From: Lycium barbarum
Lineage: Eukaryota; Streptophyta; Magnoliopsida; Solanales; Solanaceae
Direction of reading: 5' to 3'
Assembly: GCF_019175385.1 (NCBI RefSeq)
Contig: NC_083341.1
Span: 92,530,321-92,594,320 of the forward strand
Length of the DNA stretch: 64,000 nucleotides
Shown in pieces: positions 10,417 through 24,000 of this stretch (within the stretch, counting starts at the first letter, position 1; the number at the start of each line of letters is the position of its first letter). Position numbers and translations under genes: made by a program. A model generated the notes under the pieces. It had not been told where the DNA came from. It made no database searches and saw nothing but the letters and a program-made list of their open reading frames with translations.

Positions 10417-12890
10417 TGTTACACCTCGTAGTTTCGTCTGTTGAGATTCGTTTGGTGTTAGTTGTCCTAATTGTGGAGACTGGAGTTACCTTATAGGATA
10501 TATGAGATTATATGTTCCCATATTATGGTTATGGGGATTTAAGCCCATGAAATAAGCTATGGAAGGAATTAAGAACAAGCAAATTAAGGAATGGAGTTTG
10601 TCGGAACTTTGGGAAACCTTGGAAAAATTCTTGGACAGGATTTTGGTCCAAAGTGGAGAGGTATATCTCCTAGAATATGAGGATTTTTAGTGTGTTTATT
10701 TTATCCGAATTGAATTTCACCGAGTCTAGTTTCCAACGCAACAAACCGTTCGTCAATGTGACATCGGAGTAAAAATTATGGGTGTTTTAAGATAGACTGT
10801 CTGGGCAGAAAATTTTGACGGACCAGTTTGACGGCCCGCAGGAATTTTGACGGACCGCACAAATTTCTGTAGCCCGTCAAATTGCACCAACCCAGCGTAA
10901 ATCAGTCACAGTGAGCCATATTTGACTGGGCAATTCTACGGAGCATTTTGATGGTCCGTAGGAATTTTGACGGCCCGTCAAAATGGGCGCAGGATTGTCC
11001 GACGAGATTTTAAGTTACGCTTTATATATTTCATTCCACTTCATTTGGACATTTTATTGTACCAAATCAGATCCAAAAGCTCTCCGAAAACCCTCTCTTT
11101 AACTCCATAAACTAATCCAAGGGAGATTAAAGATCAAGAGGCAAGAATCTAGGTATCCATGTGTTAGAAGTCTTGCTAGGGTTAGTAGACTTCAAGAATT
11201 CTTTGGATATTGAAGCTAGTGTTTTCATATAAGTTGATAGCTTGCTCCAAAGCTAATTCTTATGAGATGAAAGGTTAGTTTTCATGCTTACTTCATGTTA
11301 TCAAGAATGTTTAGTTGTTGAACAACTTGGGTAGAAAGAGAAAGTAGAAAATGAGCTCTAAATGTAGTTTTTAAGATGTTTTTGAGTAGTAAGCTAACTT
11401 GAGTTATGATTCTTAGTATGATATGGATATAATCTTTCTATTGAAGGTAATAATGATGATGTGACATATTCTATGAAAAATGTGCAAAGGGTTGGTGTGA
11501 AGTGGTTAGTGTAAGTTGAATGTGAAAATGAATGTGGAAGACTTAATGGAATTTGACTACGTGATTATGATATTGTAGATGTTATTATGGTTATTTGTGA
11601 GTTGTTTTGTAATATGGTGGAAGTCGATGAAATAGGGGAAATACTGCCCAATTTTCGTTAACTCGTGAATTGTTCTAGTTTGGATTTAAGAGTATCTTTA
11701 AGGCTTAACCAAGGTATGAATCCTTTTAAATGTAGGTTTTCCAAGCTTCAACGATGAACGTTAAGTAGTTAAGAAAACGACGAGGTATGTAAGGCTAACC
11801 CTTCTTTCATTAAGGCATGGTCCCATTGCTAAATACCTTCATATGAGTTCCATAGCGTCTTCTAAATGACTTCATTCCTAGAATCTCTAAGGCTCATGAT
11901 TCTTGATAAATCTCATGATACAATTGGTCCCATCCTATGATAGTTGATTCTCTAAGGAAGGATATAATGAAAATGATGATGACGATGATGATGTTGAGAA
12001 CATGCATGTGCTTCTATGTGTATATATATTTATATATTAAAGTATGACAACTAAGAGCACCGAACTTATATGGCCGGGTATAATATCTATCGCGCGCACA
12101 CCACTATAGTTCGGTACGGATAACACTGAGTCTTGGTAGGGCCAGGTACATATAACACCGAACCTTATCAATGACGGGTATGTAAGATACTGAATCTCTA
12201 TGGTCGGGTATGATACTACTACTATAAGTATAAATGTATGAAATGGAAGGCTCCCATTAGAAAAGGGGATAAGTAAATACGATAAACAATGATAGAGGTA
12301 TAAAAGACTTCATTATCTCATGACCTCTCTATCTTATGTTATTTTTTACGTTTCTATTATGATGTTGATCATATTTTACATACTCAGTACATTATTCGTA
12401 CTAACGTTCTTTTGTTTTTGGATGTTGTGTCATGCCCGCAGGTGGATAGGGAGGTAGACTTGACCCATAGACTGCTTGTATCAGAGACTGCATAGAGGAG
12501 CTCCATTTGATTTGGAGCTGTAGATTTTGGGTATTATTCTTTTGTGTACGTACATATGGGCATGGCGGGGTCCTGTCCCGCCTATATGATATTACACACT
12601 CTTCTTAGAGGATCGTAGACAGTTGTGTATGGTTAGATGTCTTGCCGCCTTGTAGGCTTATATTTTGTATATTATTTTGATAGCCTCGTCGACTTGTGTA
12701 TATGGATATGGGCATAGTTGTTGATGATGCTATGAATGTGTCGATGCCCTATGATTTTAGCATTATTAATGTATAAAAATCATACGTAAGCCATGTGGCT
12801 CACCTAGATTGGAATATGAATGTAAGGTAAGATGTGCCCGGGTGGGTTAGCACTGGGTGCCCGTCATGGCCCTCCGGTTGGGTCGTGAAA
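10417..12890 (+). repeat. E2 5' LTR (2474 bp)
   Basis: Starts TGTTACACCTCGTAG and ends GGGTCGTGAAA, where relatives end GTGACA (a C-to-A change removed the terminal CA). U3 has TGACGGACC/GACGGCCCG repeats at about 10818-10990. Donor-like AAAG|GTTAG lies near 11275, CGAG|GTATGTAAGG has its GT at 11785, the stem-loop region CTCAGTACATTATTCGTACT is near 12384-12403 and ATGCCCGCAG ends at 12441. Confidence 0.93.
11021..11030 (+). promoter_or_regulatory. candidate TATA box of the E2 5' LTR
   Basis: TTTATATATT lies directly downstream of the GACGG repeat cluster and upstream of a CT-rich leader. The same word is at 29647-29656 in the 3' LTR. Retroelement transcription should start about 30 bp downstream. 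Confidence 0.6.
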
Positions 12891-12894
12891 AAAG

Positions 12895-12906
12895 TGGTAT
12901 CAGAGC
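12895..12906 (+). other. E2 primer-binding site (initiator tRNA-Met)
   Basis: TGGTATCAGAGC, complementary to the 3' end of plant initiator tRNA-Met, four bases after the LTR. It primes minus-strand DNA synthesis. Confidence 0.93.
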
Positions 12907-13099
12907 GGTTCTGTCCTGGGGTATGTCTATGAGCCATGTCCAGTAGAGTCTTGTATATGGGTGTGTTGCGCGTCACACATATAAACAGGAGGCTGCGGGC
13001 ATTTTAGGAATGAATGACCTACTTTCTTCATAAGATTGTGCGATAGAGCCATGATATAAGGATTTCTTTTTCCCTAACCGTGTATTATGTATTTCAGAA
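12907..13099 (+). promoter_or_regulatory. E2 leader with acceptor-like site at the gag start
   Basis: Non-coding leader between PBS and gag. It ends with a pyrimidine tract, a CTAAC branch-point-like word near 13074-13078 and TTTCAG (CAG at 13095-13097) two bases before the gag ATG. The array, E3 and E0 have a CAG one to three bases before their gag ATG. Confidence 0.5.
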
Positions 13100-14340
13100 A
13101 TGCCTGTAAAGAGAAAAGCTATGACAACCCAAAAGGGCAAAATCGTGGCAGAAAAGCGGGCTGAAAGGGTACCGCCAACGGATATAGAGGAAGGTGAGTC
13201 CCAGAATGTTGCTCAATTTCAGTCCTTTCACTCAGTGCCTTTTTCTGAGGAGCATGAGAGAGCCTCAGCCCCAGCTCCAGCAGCCCCAGCTCCTCCACCG
13301 GATGCTTTAGGCCAAGATGTGAAAGAGGCCATTCATTTACTTACTCAGTTGGTTGCCGGTCAAACTCAGCGGCAAGGTACAGGGCAAGGTGATAGGGCTG
13401 TTAGTGCAAGGGCCCGTGATTTTATTAGCTTGAACCCTCCGAAATTCTTCGGGTCAAAGCCGGATGAGGACCCTCAAAACTCTATTGATGGGATGTTGAG
13501 GACACTTCGGTTAATGTATGCTTCAGACGTTAAATCAGTGGAGTTAGCGTCCTATAGATTGCGGGATGTCAAGGTTCACTAGTGCACGGTTTGGATGGCT
13601 TCACATGGAGTCAATGCACCTCCCCTAATATGGCAAGAATTTTTGGATGCCTTCCTTCAACATTACTTGCCTCCAGAGGTTCAGCGGGCTAGAGTCGATA
13701 AGTTCTTCAATCTTAGGCAAGGAAGTATGAGTGCCTTAGAGTATAGTCTCCGCTTCAATTCTTTGGCTAGTTATGCTTCGGCCATAGTAGCGGATATGGG
13801 TGACCGAGTGCACCGATTTGTGAGAGGCCTAGGGCCACATTTGATGGATAGGTGCTTGATTGCTTCCCTTCAGGAAAACAATGAAAATTCACGCATTCAA
13901 GCCCATGCCCAGGATTTAGAGGTATTCCAACAACAGCAAAGAGGTGAGCGTGAGCATGACAGAGGGTATAGCAAAAGTGCTAGATCTTCAGGTCCGACGA
14001 GTGAGTTTAGAGATGGGCAAAGATAGCAGTTTTCTAGGCATCCAGGACATTCTATGACTAGTGCGCCTCCACAGTTTATAGGCTAGAGATTTGATAGATC
14101 TACTTATTCCGGACCGAGTCAGAGTTTCAGGGCGTTAGGTTCTTAGTTCAGAGGTGATTCGGGTCAGGAAAGGCCACCCATGCCACGATGTTCCCAGTGT
14201 GGGAAGTTACATTTGGGCCAGTGTCGACTAGGTTCAGAGGTTGACTATGCATGCGGTCGGCGTAACGGCGGAGAGGGGTTGAAAGCCACTTGACTCGTTG
14301 GAGAGGGGTTTCGCCTCCCAGGCCATATCATGCGTGATTA
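13100..14340 (+). pseudogene. E2 gag (broken)
   Basis: ATG at 13100 starts M-P-V-K-R-K-A. The frame runs through a Pro/Ala-rich segment and the start of the capsid-like domain (F-F-G-S-K-P-D-E-D-P near residues 115-125), then stops at TAG 13580-13582. It reopens from 13595 with capsid motifs R-A-R-V-D-K-F and D-R-V-H-R-F-V-R-G-L, stops again at TAG 14024-14026, and meets further stops near 14084 and 14143. A zinc knuckle begins near 14190 (C-S-Q-C...H...C); the second knuckle is split by a 57-nt insertion (about 14258-14315) and its last Cys reads Tyr (D-Y-P where relatives have D-C-P). Gag should package element RNA; this copy cannot make a full-length protein. Confidence 0.9.
14258..14315 (+). 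other. 57-nt insertion splitting the E2 zinc knuckle
   Basis: Relatives read C-G-(R/K)-x-G-H here. E2 has 57 extra bases (19 codons) between G and the H-containing half. The insert contains GGAGAGGGGTT twice, at 14270-14280 and 14300-14310, period 30, and an in-frame TGA. Confidence 0.75.
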
Positions 14341-17300
14341 CCCCTCGATTGGTAGCAGGGGTAGGGCCCAACCTTTAGGGTCAGCAACTGGGTCCTCATC
14401 ATGTATACGCCCTGTGGGGCCAGGTTCACATGTGCCAGTCAGCCATGGTAGAGGTAGAGGGAGAGCCCCCAGTTCTAGTGGTCCTCAACACCGTATTTAT
14501 GCTTTGGCTAGACGCCAGGATCTTAAGTCTTCCCCCGATGTCGTCACAGGTATATTATCAGTATTTTCTCATGATGTATATGCTTTGATAGATCCGAGCT
14601 CCACATTGTCATAGGTTACTCCATATATTGCGGGTCGGTTTGGGGTCAAACCAGAATCGATCAAACCTTTTGAGGTATCTACACTTACTGGCGAACCGGT
14701 AATAGCTAGTCGAGTATATAGAAATTGTGTAGTTGTGATTTGTGACCATCGTACTATGTTTGATTTACATGAGTTGAAAATGGTGGACTTTGATGTTATT
14801 ATGGGCATGGATTGGTTGGCTTCTTGCTATGCCAATGTTGATTGTAGAATGAAAATGGTTCGCTTCCAGTTTCCGGGAGAACTAGTTTTAGAATGGAAAG
14901 CAAATACTGCGTCCCCGAAAGGTAGGTTTATTTCCTATCTCAAGGCAAGGAAAATGATCGCAAAAGGTTGTATTTACCATCTTGTTTGGGTTCAAGATAT
15001 AGAAGCTGAATCGCCAACTCTTCAGTCTATCCCAGTGGTGAATGAGTTTCCGGATGTATTCTCGGAAGAGCTTCCAGGTCTCCCACCCGAACGAGACATT
15101 GATTTTTCTATTGATGTGCTACCGGACACAAAACCCATATCCATTCCTCCTTACAGGATGGCTCCCGTGGAGTTAAAGGAGTTGAAGGAAAAATTGAAGG
15201 ACTTGCTTGAAAAAGGTTTTATTAGGACTAGTTCTTCCCCGTGGGGAGCACCCGTGTTGTTTGTGCGAAAGAAAGATGGCTCCTTGCGAATGTGCATTGA
15301 CTATTGCCAGCTAAATAAGGTGACAATCAAGAATAAATATCCGCTTCCAAGGATTGATGATTTATTTGACCAATTGCAAGGCGCCAAATGGTTTTCAAAG
15401 ATAGATTTGAGATTCAGGTATCATCAAGTCCGAATTAAGGAGAAAGATATTCCTAAGACAACCTTCAGAACCAGATACGGTCATTTTGAGTTCCGGATAA
15501 TGTCATTCGGGCTAACTAATGCACCGACAGTATTTATGGATTTGAAGATCAATGTGTTCAGGCCTTCCTATATTTATTTGTGATTATGTTCATCGATGAT
15601 ATCCTGGTATATTCTAAGTTCGAGGTAGAACATGCGGATCATTTGCGTACCGTTCTTAGAGTTCTTCAAACTCGAGTGTTATTTGCAAAATTTTCTAAGT
15701 GTGAATTTTGGTTGAACTTAGTGACCTTTTTGGGGCATATTTTTTCAGCCGATGGTATTCGGGTAGATACCCAAAAGATTAAGGCGGTGAATACTTGGCT
15801 AAGGCCCACAACACCTACGGAGGTTCGTAGTTTTCTGGGCTTAGCAAGTTATTACAGGAGATTTGTAGAGGTCTTTTCTTCTATTTCTGCACCACTCACG
15901 AAGCTGACCTAGAAATCAGCTAAATTTCAGTGGACGGATGCTTGTGAACTAGTTTCCAAGAGCTAAAGGATAGATTAACTTCTGCCCCAGTCCTGACACT
16001 TCCAGAGGGATCAGAAGGTTATGTTGTGTATTGTGATGCTTTAGGCATTAGGTTAGGTTATGTGTTGATGCAACATGGTAAGGTGATTGCGTATGCTTCA
16101 AGACAGTTGCAGAAACATGAGAAAAATAATCTGACCCATGATCGTGAATTGGCTGCAGTAATTCATGCATTAAAGATGTGGAGACATTATATGTATAGCA
16201 TCTATGTTGATATTTATACAGATCATAAGAGCCTTCAGTATATCTTCAAGAAGAAATAATTGAATTTACGGCAACGGTGGTGGTTGGAATTGTTGAAAGA
16301 CGATGATGTGGACATCCTATACCATCCCGGGAAGGAGAATGTTGTGGCTAATGCTCTTAGCTATAGATCTATCGGAAGTTTATGCGATGTGCAGCAAGAG
16401 AAAAGAGTGATGGCCCGTGAGCTCCAGCAGTTAGCTAGCCTAGGAGTTTGAGTAGTGGACTCAGGTAGTATGGGAGCTGTCATTCAAAATTCAGCGGTCT
16501 CGTCGCTAGTAGTGGAAGTGAAAGAGCGACAATAAGAAAGATCCCATGCTAATTCATTACATAAATACACTCCTTCAGAAGCAGAAGTCATCATTTGAGA
16601 TTTCTGGAGATGGAATTCTCTGATGCTGAGGCAGGTTATGTGTTGCTGATGTTGCAGGGTTACGCCACCAAATATTGAGGGAAGCCCATTGTTCCCGTTA
16701 TTCTGTTCACACAGGAGCAATGAAAATGTATCATGACCTTAAATTTATATATTGGTGGAATGGGATGAAGAAAGATATAGCGGAATTCGTAGCTCAATGT
16801 CCTAATTGTCATCAAGTGAAAATTGACCACCAAAAGTCAGGTGGATTGTTGCAAACTATGAAAATTCCAACTTGGAAATGGGAAGTGATTAATATGAACT
16901 TCATTGCAGGCTTGCCTCGTTCTAGGCATAAATATGATTTTATATAGGTGATTGTGGATAGACTCACGAAGTCAGCTCATTTCTTACCAGTCAGAACTAC
17001 ATATGTGGCAGAAGATTATGCAAAGCTTTTTGTTAAAGAGATTGTGCGACTTCATGGTATTCCAGTTTCTATTATCTCCAATAGAGGGACTCAGTTTACA
17101 GCCAATTTTTGGAAATATTTCCTAGAAGGTTTGGGGACTCAAGTGAGCCTTAGCACGACATTTCACCCGCAGACGGATGGACAAGCTAAACTTACCATTC
17201 AGACTCTTGAGGATATGCTATGGGCACGTGTATTGGATTTTGGAGGTAGTTGGGATGATCACTTACCACTTATTGAATTTGCTTATAACAATAGTTATCA

Positions 17301-17861
17301 TTCTAGCATCTAAATGACCCAGTATGAGGCTTTATATGGGCGAAAGTGTAGATCTCCAATTGGGTGGTTCGAAGTAGGAGAGATTAAAGTGATAGGGCCA
17401 AACTTGGTCCGGCAAGCTGTAGAGAAAGTCAAGCTCATATAGGATCGATTATTAGCAGCTCAGAGTCGTCAACTATGCAGATAATCGTCGAAGAGACTTA
17501 GAGTTCCAAGTGAAAGATTGGGTATTCTTGAAGGTGTCGCCAATGAAGGGCGTCATGAGATTTGGCAAAAAGGGAAAGCTTAGTCCCCGGTACATTGGAC
17601 CTTATGAGATTGTACGGAAGGTAGGTCAAGTGGCTTATGAATTAGACCTACCTGCGGATTTGGAGTCAGTCCATCCTATTTTCCATGTATCGATGCTTTG
17701 TAAGTGCATTAGAGCTCCTTCTAGAGTTGTACCGGTAGATGATGTTCAAGTCACTGAGAAATTATCCTAAGAATAAGTTCCCATTGCCATTCTAGATAGG
17801 CAAGTACGGAGACTAAGAACCAACGATGTATCTTCAGTTAAAGTCTTATCGAGAAATAATA
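14341..17861 (+). pseudogene. E2 pol (PR-RT-RH-INT), heavily broken
   Basis: Protease region near 14575-14615 with D-P-S-S where relatives have D-P-G, followed by a TAG at 14612-14614. The main RT frame (14735-15583) includes the I-M-G-M-D-W-L block, [17 protein letters not shown] and F-G-L-T-N-A-P. A frameshift follows near 15545, and F-I-D-D lies at 15589-15600. Stops or shifts occur at 15910-15912, between there and 16026, at 16257-16259 and at 16449-16451. RNase H lies about 16020-16260. The integrase zinc domain is about 16680-16820 and the core about 16860-17330, with stops at 16945-16947 and 17311-17313. The C-terminal GPF/Y region is 17510-17770. The chromodomain codons are interrupted by E3 after 17861 and resume at 28735. 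Confidence 0.92.
17857..17861 (+). repeat. target duplication TAATA (left copy) of E3
   Basis: TAATA at 17857-17861 is repeated at 28730-28734, directly outside both ends of E3. Counting it once restores an uninterrupted E2 reading frame through the chromodomain. Confidence 0.95.
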
Positions 17862-20800
17862 TGTCACGACCCAACCCCGTAGGCCGTGACTAGTGCCCGA
17901 TCTGGGCACCCGAACCCATCTATCAAATATTATCTCAAATTCTATCAACTCATTCTAGTATATGGCGGAAGCCGACAAGGCTTTATTTCAAATTTAGGTA
18001 ATTTCCAGAAACATTTCGGCAGAGTTTCCTTTGTTTTACGGACTATCCAATATACCCTGCACGCAGAAAATACCAACAAAAGCCACACAGGGCTAACCAA
18101 GCAATATATAAACATATGCGGACCGGCCGCCTCGGCGTTTAGGATCGCCCAAACAACATATGCGGACCGGCCGCCTCGGCGTATGGGATCGCCCAAATGA
18201 CATGTACATACATCCATATAGAAAGACCCTAACCCACAAACATGTCCACAGACCTCTAAACAGACCGACAGAATCATATGACAGGACAGGGCCCCGCCGT
18301 ACCCATGAACGAATATATACAAATGCACTAATAAAAATATATATAGCAAAAGTATAAGCTCCGGAAAGAGAGGAGCACTCCGAATAGCAGAAAGGGTGTC
18401 CTAAACAGGTGGATCACCAGGCTATGCGTCCGTACCTGCGGGCATGAAACGCAGCCCCCGGAGAAGGGGGTCAGTACGAAATATGTACCGAGTATGCAAA
18501 GCAGAAGGTACAGAAATAAATCTGAACAATAATCGAATCAGATATATAGAAAATAATACACAAAAAAAAATATCAAAATGTTTATTTCCAAAGTATAAAT
18601 TATGCATAGGGCACAGGAAAATGTGATCGCCCGCCTATCGATGGCGCCACAACACAGCATAACACCAGAAAGTTTCAAATCTCCGAATCCCCGTCACACA
18701 TCACAACACAGCATAACGCCAAACACAGCATAACGCCAAACATAAGTGTAACCCGGCCCTCGAGCGAGGAGCACGGTGAACCATAATCACATCATAACAC
18801 CGGAATGTATCACAATGCGCACGACAACAGAACCGGCCCGGGAACCGGCGAACGATATCATAGGGCACGAGCGGAGTAGTGAGGAATCATATGCATAAAA
18901 TCATCATCATAAATCCAAAAGATAAGTAAAATAGTCATATTTGAAATCGGAACAATAATTACAACATTTTTTTTCCCAAAGTTACCGAAATTACCAAAAG
19001 GGCGTCGCGGGACCCACGGACGAGTATAGGCCCGAACTGAGCCCGCCTATGAAAAACATACTCATTTTATATCATACAAACTCCTACGAAAATTTCAAAG
19101 CAATCTGAGCTTTTCTGCGGAAATTATGAGCGTTTGAAGTTTTGGAATCGCTAAAGAATGAACTTTAATATAAAAATCAGCTTTCATGTAATCTTTACAA
19201 GTTATGGATTCCAAGAACATAAGGATCAATGTTTTGCCATGACAAGGCAAGGATGCCAAAGAACAAATGCGATTCATAAACATGCTCGGATTGTGAGAAT
19301 AGAGTTTCCTCGAGGCTTATATCATAGTCTATTTTAACTAAGGCATGCCGAAGAAGGAAGATTACTTTACATACCTCAAACGCTCTCCAATACGATCCAA
19401 ACTCAAGCTAAATCCAACCTATGATTCGGGCTGCCCACGATCTATAAACAAGCCATAAAATGCCAAACATTAGCTAAAGACTTTTTGGGCATTAAATTCC
19501 AATTTCGCCCTTAATTCTACAGAAATTTGGGCAGCATTTCCCCTGTAAATAGGCTACCCCGAGAATTTAACTCGGCCGTATCAATCAACAACAACAACAA
19601 CAACCAACCTAACAACATTAATAATCAATCCGAAAGGTAACACAACAATAATAGCTCTCTTTTCCATCATTCATCAACTTTCATAAATTCAATTCGACGA
19701 CCTACCTTCAAGCCAAAATCGACGCTTATACGCTCACATACTAACCCGAACCCATACCAAAAACATTTCAAGACATTCTAAGCAATTTATACAATTTTCC
19801 AACAATCCATAAATTTTCCCAAGCTACCCGAAACAGCCCCCCTAACTTTTTCTTCATTTCCAAATCATGGTTCGTATCTACAATTTACATTCTAACAATG
19901 CTATTTTCATCAATACACAATTTACATTAAATGTACAACAACTTTCAAATCTGTCCGCAATATTTACAACATCAATTTGAGTCAATAAACTTTCATTTCC
20001 AACATAGAATTCATGGCGACGACGGCTAAACAATAAGCGATACTAATTCAATTCCTGGCACATAAGGTGACCCATTTTCGGCTAACATTACACATATACG
20101 TATATGGATGATTCTCAATTGTTCTTCACCTTACAATGATCATAATCAACTAACTAGGCATTAATTCAAAATTTCAATCACAACACAACAACACCCATTC
20201 ACACGGCTCAAGCTCCACATACACAACTCACCTCCAACATTTCATATTTCATGATTTTCCTCCATTATAACATACTACAACATGGATATAACCTTCATAA
20301 CGCAAAAACAAAATCAAATCTTACCTTTTCTTCTTCAACTTTACAGTAGCCTAGGGTTTGCAATTGGATACAATGAATGGTTAGATGACCCAAACAACTC
20401 TTCCACGCTACTTAGGGACTTCAATATAGTGGGCTAACACCAAGAAATTAATTTTTGAAGGCAAAGAAATGGGGGTTGGTTTTCTTGCTCCTAGTCGTGA
20501 GCTCCCCCTTGGTTCTTCCACTTTTGTTTTGTTTTTTTGTTTTTTTGCTAAGTATAGAATGGTGAGGAGATGACTTAAGGTCATCTTTTTAAGTCCCCAT
20601 AATATCTCTTATTGTTTGTGGCCCACACAATGTGGTGGACCAATTAAAATTGAACACCATTTGTGTGGGTCAACCATGGAAATTGTGGATAATTTTTTTA
20701 TCTTCCAATTTTTATCACTTTTGGTCCCAAATTTTCCTAATTGTTCCATACCAATAAATTCATGCACCACATATATCTCAAAATAAAATCGAAGGTCAAG

Positions 20801-20895
20801 AATCCCGACTTTGTATCCCGAAATAATTTTTTTGTCCTTAACTTATCATAATTAAATCCGAATTATTCCACTGTACAAAACTACGGGTCCTAACA
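17862..20895 (-). repeat. E3 3' LTR (3034 bp)
   Basis: TGTCACGACCC at 17862 is the inverted 3' end and TAACA ending at 20895 the inverted 5' end (TGTTAGGACCC). It contains a 397-bp stretch (about 17971-18367) missing from the 5' LTR. On the minus strand it carries AAAAG|GTAAG near 20325, GAG|GTATGTAAAG near 19370 and ATGCCCGCAG|GTACGG near 18430-18445. Confidence 0.95.
18112..18199. repeat. 44-bp tandem duplication in the E3 3' LTR
   Basis: Two near-identical 44-bp units (18112-18155, 18156-18199), each containing GCGGACCGGCCGCCTCGGCG. They lie inside the stretch absent from the 5' LTR. Confidence 0.85.
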
Positions 20896-21060
20896 TCCTC
20901 CCTCTCTTTAGAACATTCGTCCTCGAATGTCAGATTAACCTTACCGGTCATACAACAATTTGGGGGAGTTTCCTTACTAACTATCACAACAATACAATCA
21001 TTGATAAACGATTCATTTATCAAACAACATAGTCAAATAGAGAATTGGATTACCTATAGG
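20896..21060 (-). promoter_or_regulatory. E3 3' UTR with hairpin and polypurine tract
   Basis: On the minus strand the polypurine tract AAAGAGAGGGAGGA (20896-20909) touches the 3' LTR. The hairpin ACATTCG-AGGA-CGAATGT occupies 20913-20930. A shorter intron-like GT...AG interval (minus strand, 21053 to 20981, 73 nt) follows the pol stop, ending GTGATAG where the other families have GTGACAG. Confidence 0.7.
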
Positions 21061-24000
21061 CTATGAAAATAAATAAGGATACTTCTTCTTCATATGCTCC
21101 TCAGCTTCCCAGGTCATTTCCTCTCGGTTATTGTTCCGCCACAGCACTTTAACAGTAGCCATATCTTTGTTCCGCAACCTTTTTACCTGGCGATCCAATA
21201 TGGCTATAGGCTGCTCCTCATAAGATAGCTCCTCTGTGCCCTGAATGTCATCTACAGGAAAGACTCTGGAAGGGTCACCAATACACTTACGAAGCATAGA
21301 AACATGAAATACCGGGTGTACCGCTCCCAAGTCAGCTGGCAAATCAAATTCGTAGGCCACCTTGCCTATTTTGCGAATAATCAGATAGGGCCCAATATAT
21401 CTCGGACTGAGCTTTCCTTTCTTGCCAAATCGCATAACACCTTTCATCGGTGACACTTTCAGGAACACCCAATCGCCAATCTGAAACTCTAACGGTCGAC
21501 GTCACTTATCGGCATAAGATTTCTGTCGGCTCTGGGCTGCCAATAATCTTTCTCGAATAAGTTTCACCTTATCCACGGCCTGCTGGACCACATCTGGGCC
21601 AATCAACTCAGTCTCCCCAACATCAAACCAACCGATCGGTGATCTACACTTCCTGCCATACAAAGCCTCATATGGTGCCATCTGAATACTGGAGTGGTAG
21701 CTGTTATTATACGCAAACTCAACAAGCGGTAAATAGTCGTCCCAGCTACCCCTGAAATCAATAACACAGGCACGCAACATATCTTCCAATGTCTGAATAG
21801 TGCGCTCGGCCTGTCCGTCGGACTGGGGATGGAAGGCTGTACTCAGACTCACCTGGGTCCCCAATCCCTCCTAAAACGATCTCCAGAACTTAGCTGTAAA
21901 CTGGGCACCTCTATCGGAAATAACAGACACAGGAACTCCATGAAGTCGTACAATCTCCCTGACATAAAGCCTGGCATAATCCTCAGCTGAATAGGTGGTC
22001 CGAACCGGAAGAAAATGGGCTGATTTCGTCAGCCGATCAACAATAACCCAAATAGAATCATACCTCCGTGGAGTGCGAGGTAGACCTGTAATAAAGTCCA
22101 TATTTATGATCTCCCACTTCCACGTCGGTATCTCCATCTCCTGCAATAGCCCACCGGGCTTCTGGTGCTCAATCTTAACCTGCTGGCAATTTGGACACTG
22201 AGCAACGAACTCTGCTATATCTCTTTTCATATCGTCCCACCAATATAGGCATCTGATATCATGGTACATCTTCGTCGACCCTGGGTGAACAGAATATCGG
22301 GCGTAATGTGCCTCGCCCATAACCTGTCACCGCAACCCTGCAACGTCAGGTACACACAATCTGCCTCTGTGAAATAACACTCCATCAGGTGAAATCTCAA
22401 ACGGAGTCTTCTCCTGTGCCAGAGCTGCGTCTCTGTACTGTACCAGAATAGGATCCTCATACTGATGCCGCTTAATATCTTCTGTAATAGAGGACTCAGC
22501 CATACCTCGAACAGAAACTCCAACATCTCCAGAATCAGCCAAGCGAACTCCAAGACTAGCCAACTGATGAATATCGCGAACCATTTCTTTACCCTCTGAT
22601 GGCACATCTGCTAGGCTGCCCATAGACTTGCGGCTGAGTGCATCCGCCACAACATTAGCTTTCCCAGGATGGTAGAGAATGTCAACATCATAATCTTTCA
22701 GCAACTCTAACCACCTCCGCTGCCGCAAGTTCAGCTCCTTTTGCCTAAATATGTACTGAAGGCTCTTATGATCTGTATAAATGTCAACGTGAACCCCATA
22801 TAAATAATGTCTCCACATCTTCAAAGCATGAATGACCGCGGCCAGCTCCAAATCGTGAGTAGGATAATTCTTTTCATGTTTTCTGAGCTGCCGGGAAGCA
22901 TAAGCTATCACACTGCCGTGCTGCATCAACACACATCCCAAACCAATACCAGAGGCATCACAATAAATCACATACCCATCTGGACCCTTCGGAAGAGTCA
23001 GGACTGGAGCCGTAGTCAACTTCTCTTTCAGCAACTGGAAGCTACGCTCGCAAGCATCTGACCACTGAAACTTAGCTCCCTTCTGAGTCAGCCTTGTCAA
23101 AGGCGCTGAAATGGAAGCAAACTTCTCCACGAATCTCCGATAATAACCAGCCAATCCCAGAAAGCTACGCACCTCTGTCGGCGTCGTAGGTCTAGGACAA
23201 TTCTTTACGGCCTCGATGTTCTGGGTATCCACCCGGACGCCATCAGCCCCAATAATATGTCCTAGAAATGCCACTGAAGATAACCAGAATTTACACTTAG
23301 AAAATTTAGCATATAATTCCTGGTGCCGAAGTGTGCCAAGTCCCATCCTCAAATGGTCCGCATGCTCTGCCTCTGACCGAGAATAAACCAGAATATCATC
23401 GATAAATACGATCACAAACATATCCAAGAACGGTCTGAATACCCGATTCATCAGGTCCATAAATACTGCTGGGGCATTTGTCAGCCCAAAAGACATAACT
23501 CTGAACTCATAGTGCCCATATCGGGTCCTGAATGTTGTCTTGGGAATATCAGCCTCTCATACCCGTACCGAATGGTAACCCGATCGCAGGTCTATCTTCG
23601 AGAAGTACCTGGCACCCTGCAGCTGATCAAACAAATCATCAATTCTGGGGAGGGGATATTTATTCTTGATGGTTACCTTATTCAACTGCCGATAATCAAT
23701 GCACATCCGCAGCGAGCCGTCTTTCTTCCTCACAAATAATACCGGAGCTCCCCAGGGTGACGCACTAGGCCGAATGAAACCCTTCCCCAATAAATCTCTC
23801 AGCTGCTCTTTCAATTCTTTCAATTCTGCAGGTGCCATTCTGTACGGAGGAATAGAGATAGGCTGAGTGTCTGACAACAGATCAATAGCAAACTCTATCT
23901 CCCGTTCGGGAGGAAGACCCAGAAGCTCATCTAGGAATAGATCTACAAATTCATTAACCACTGGGACTGACTGAAGAGTCGGTGCCTCTGCCTCTAAATC

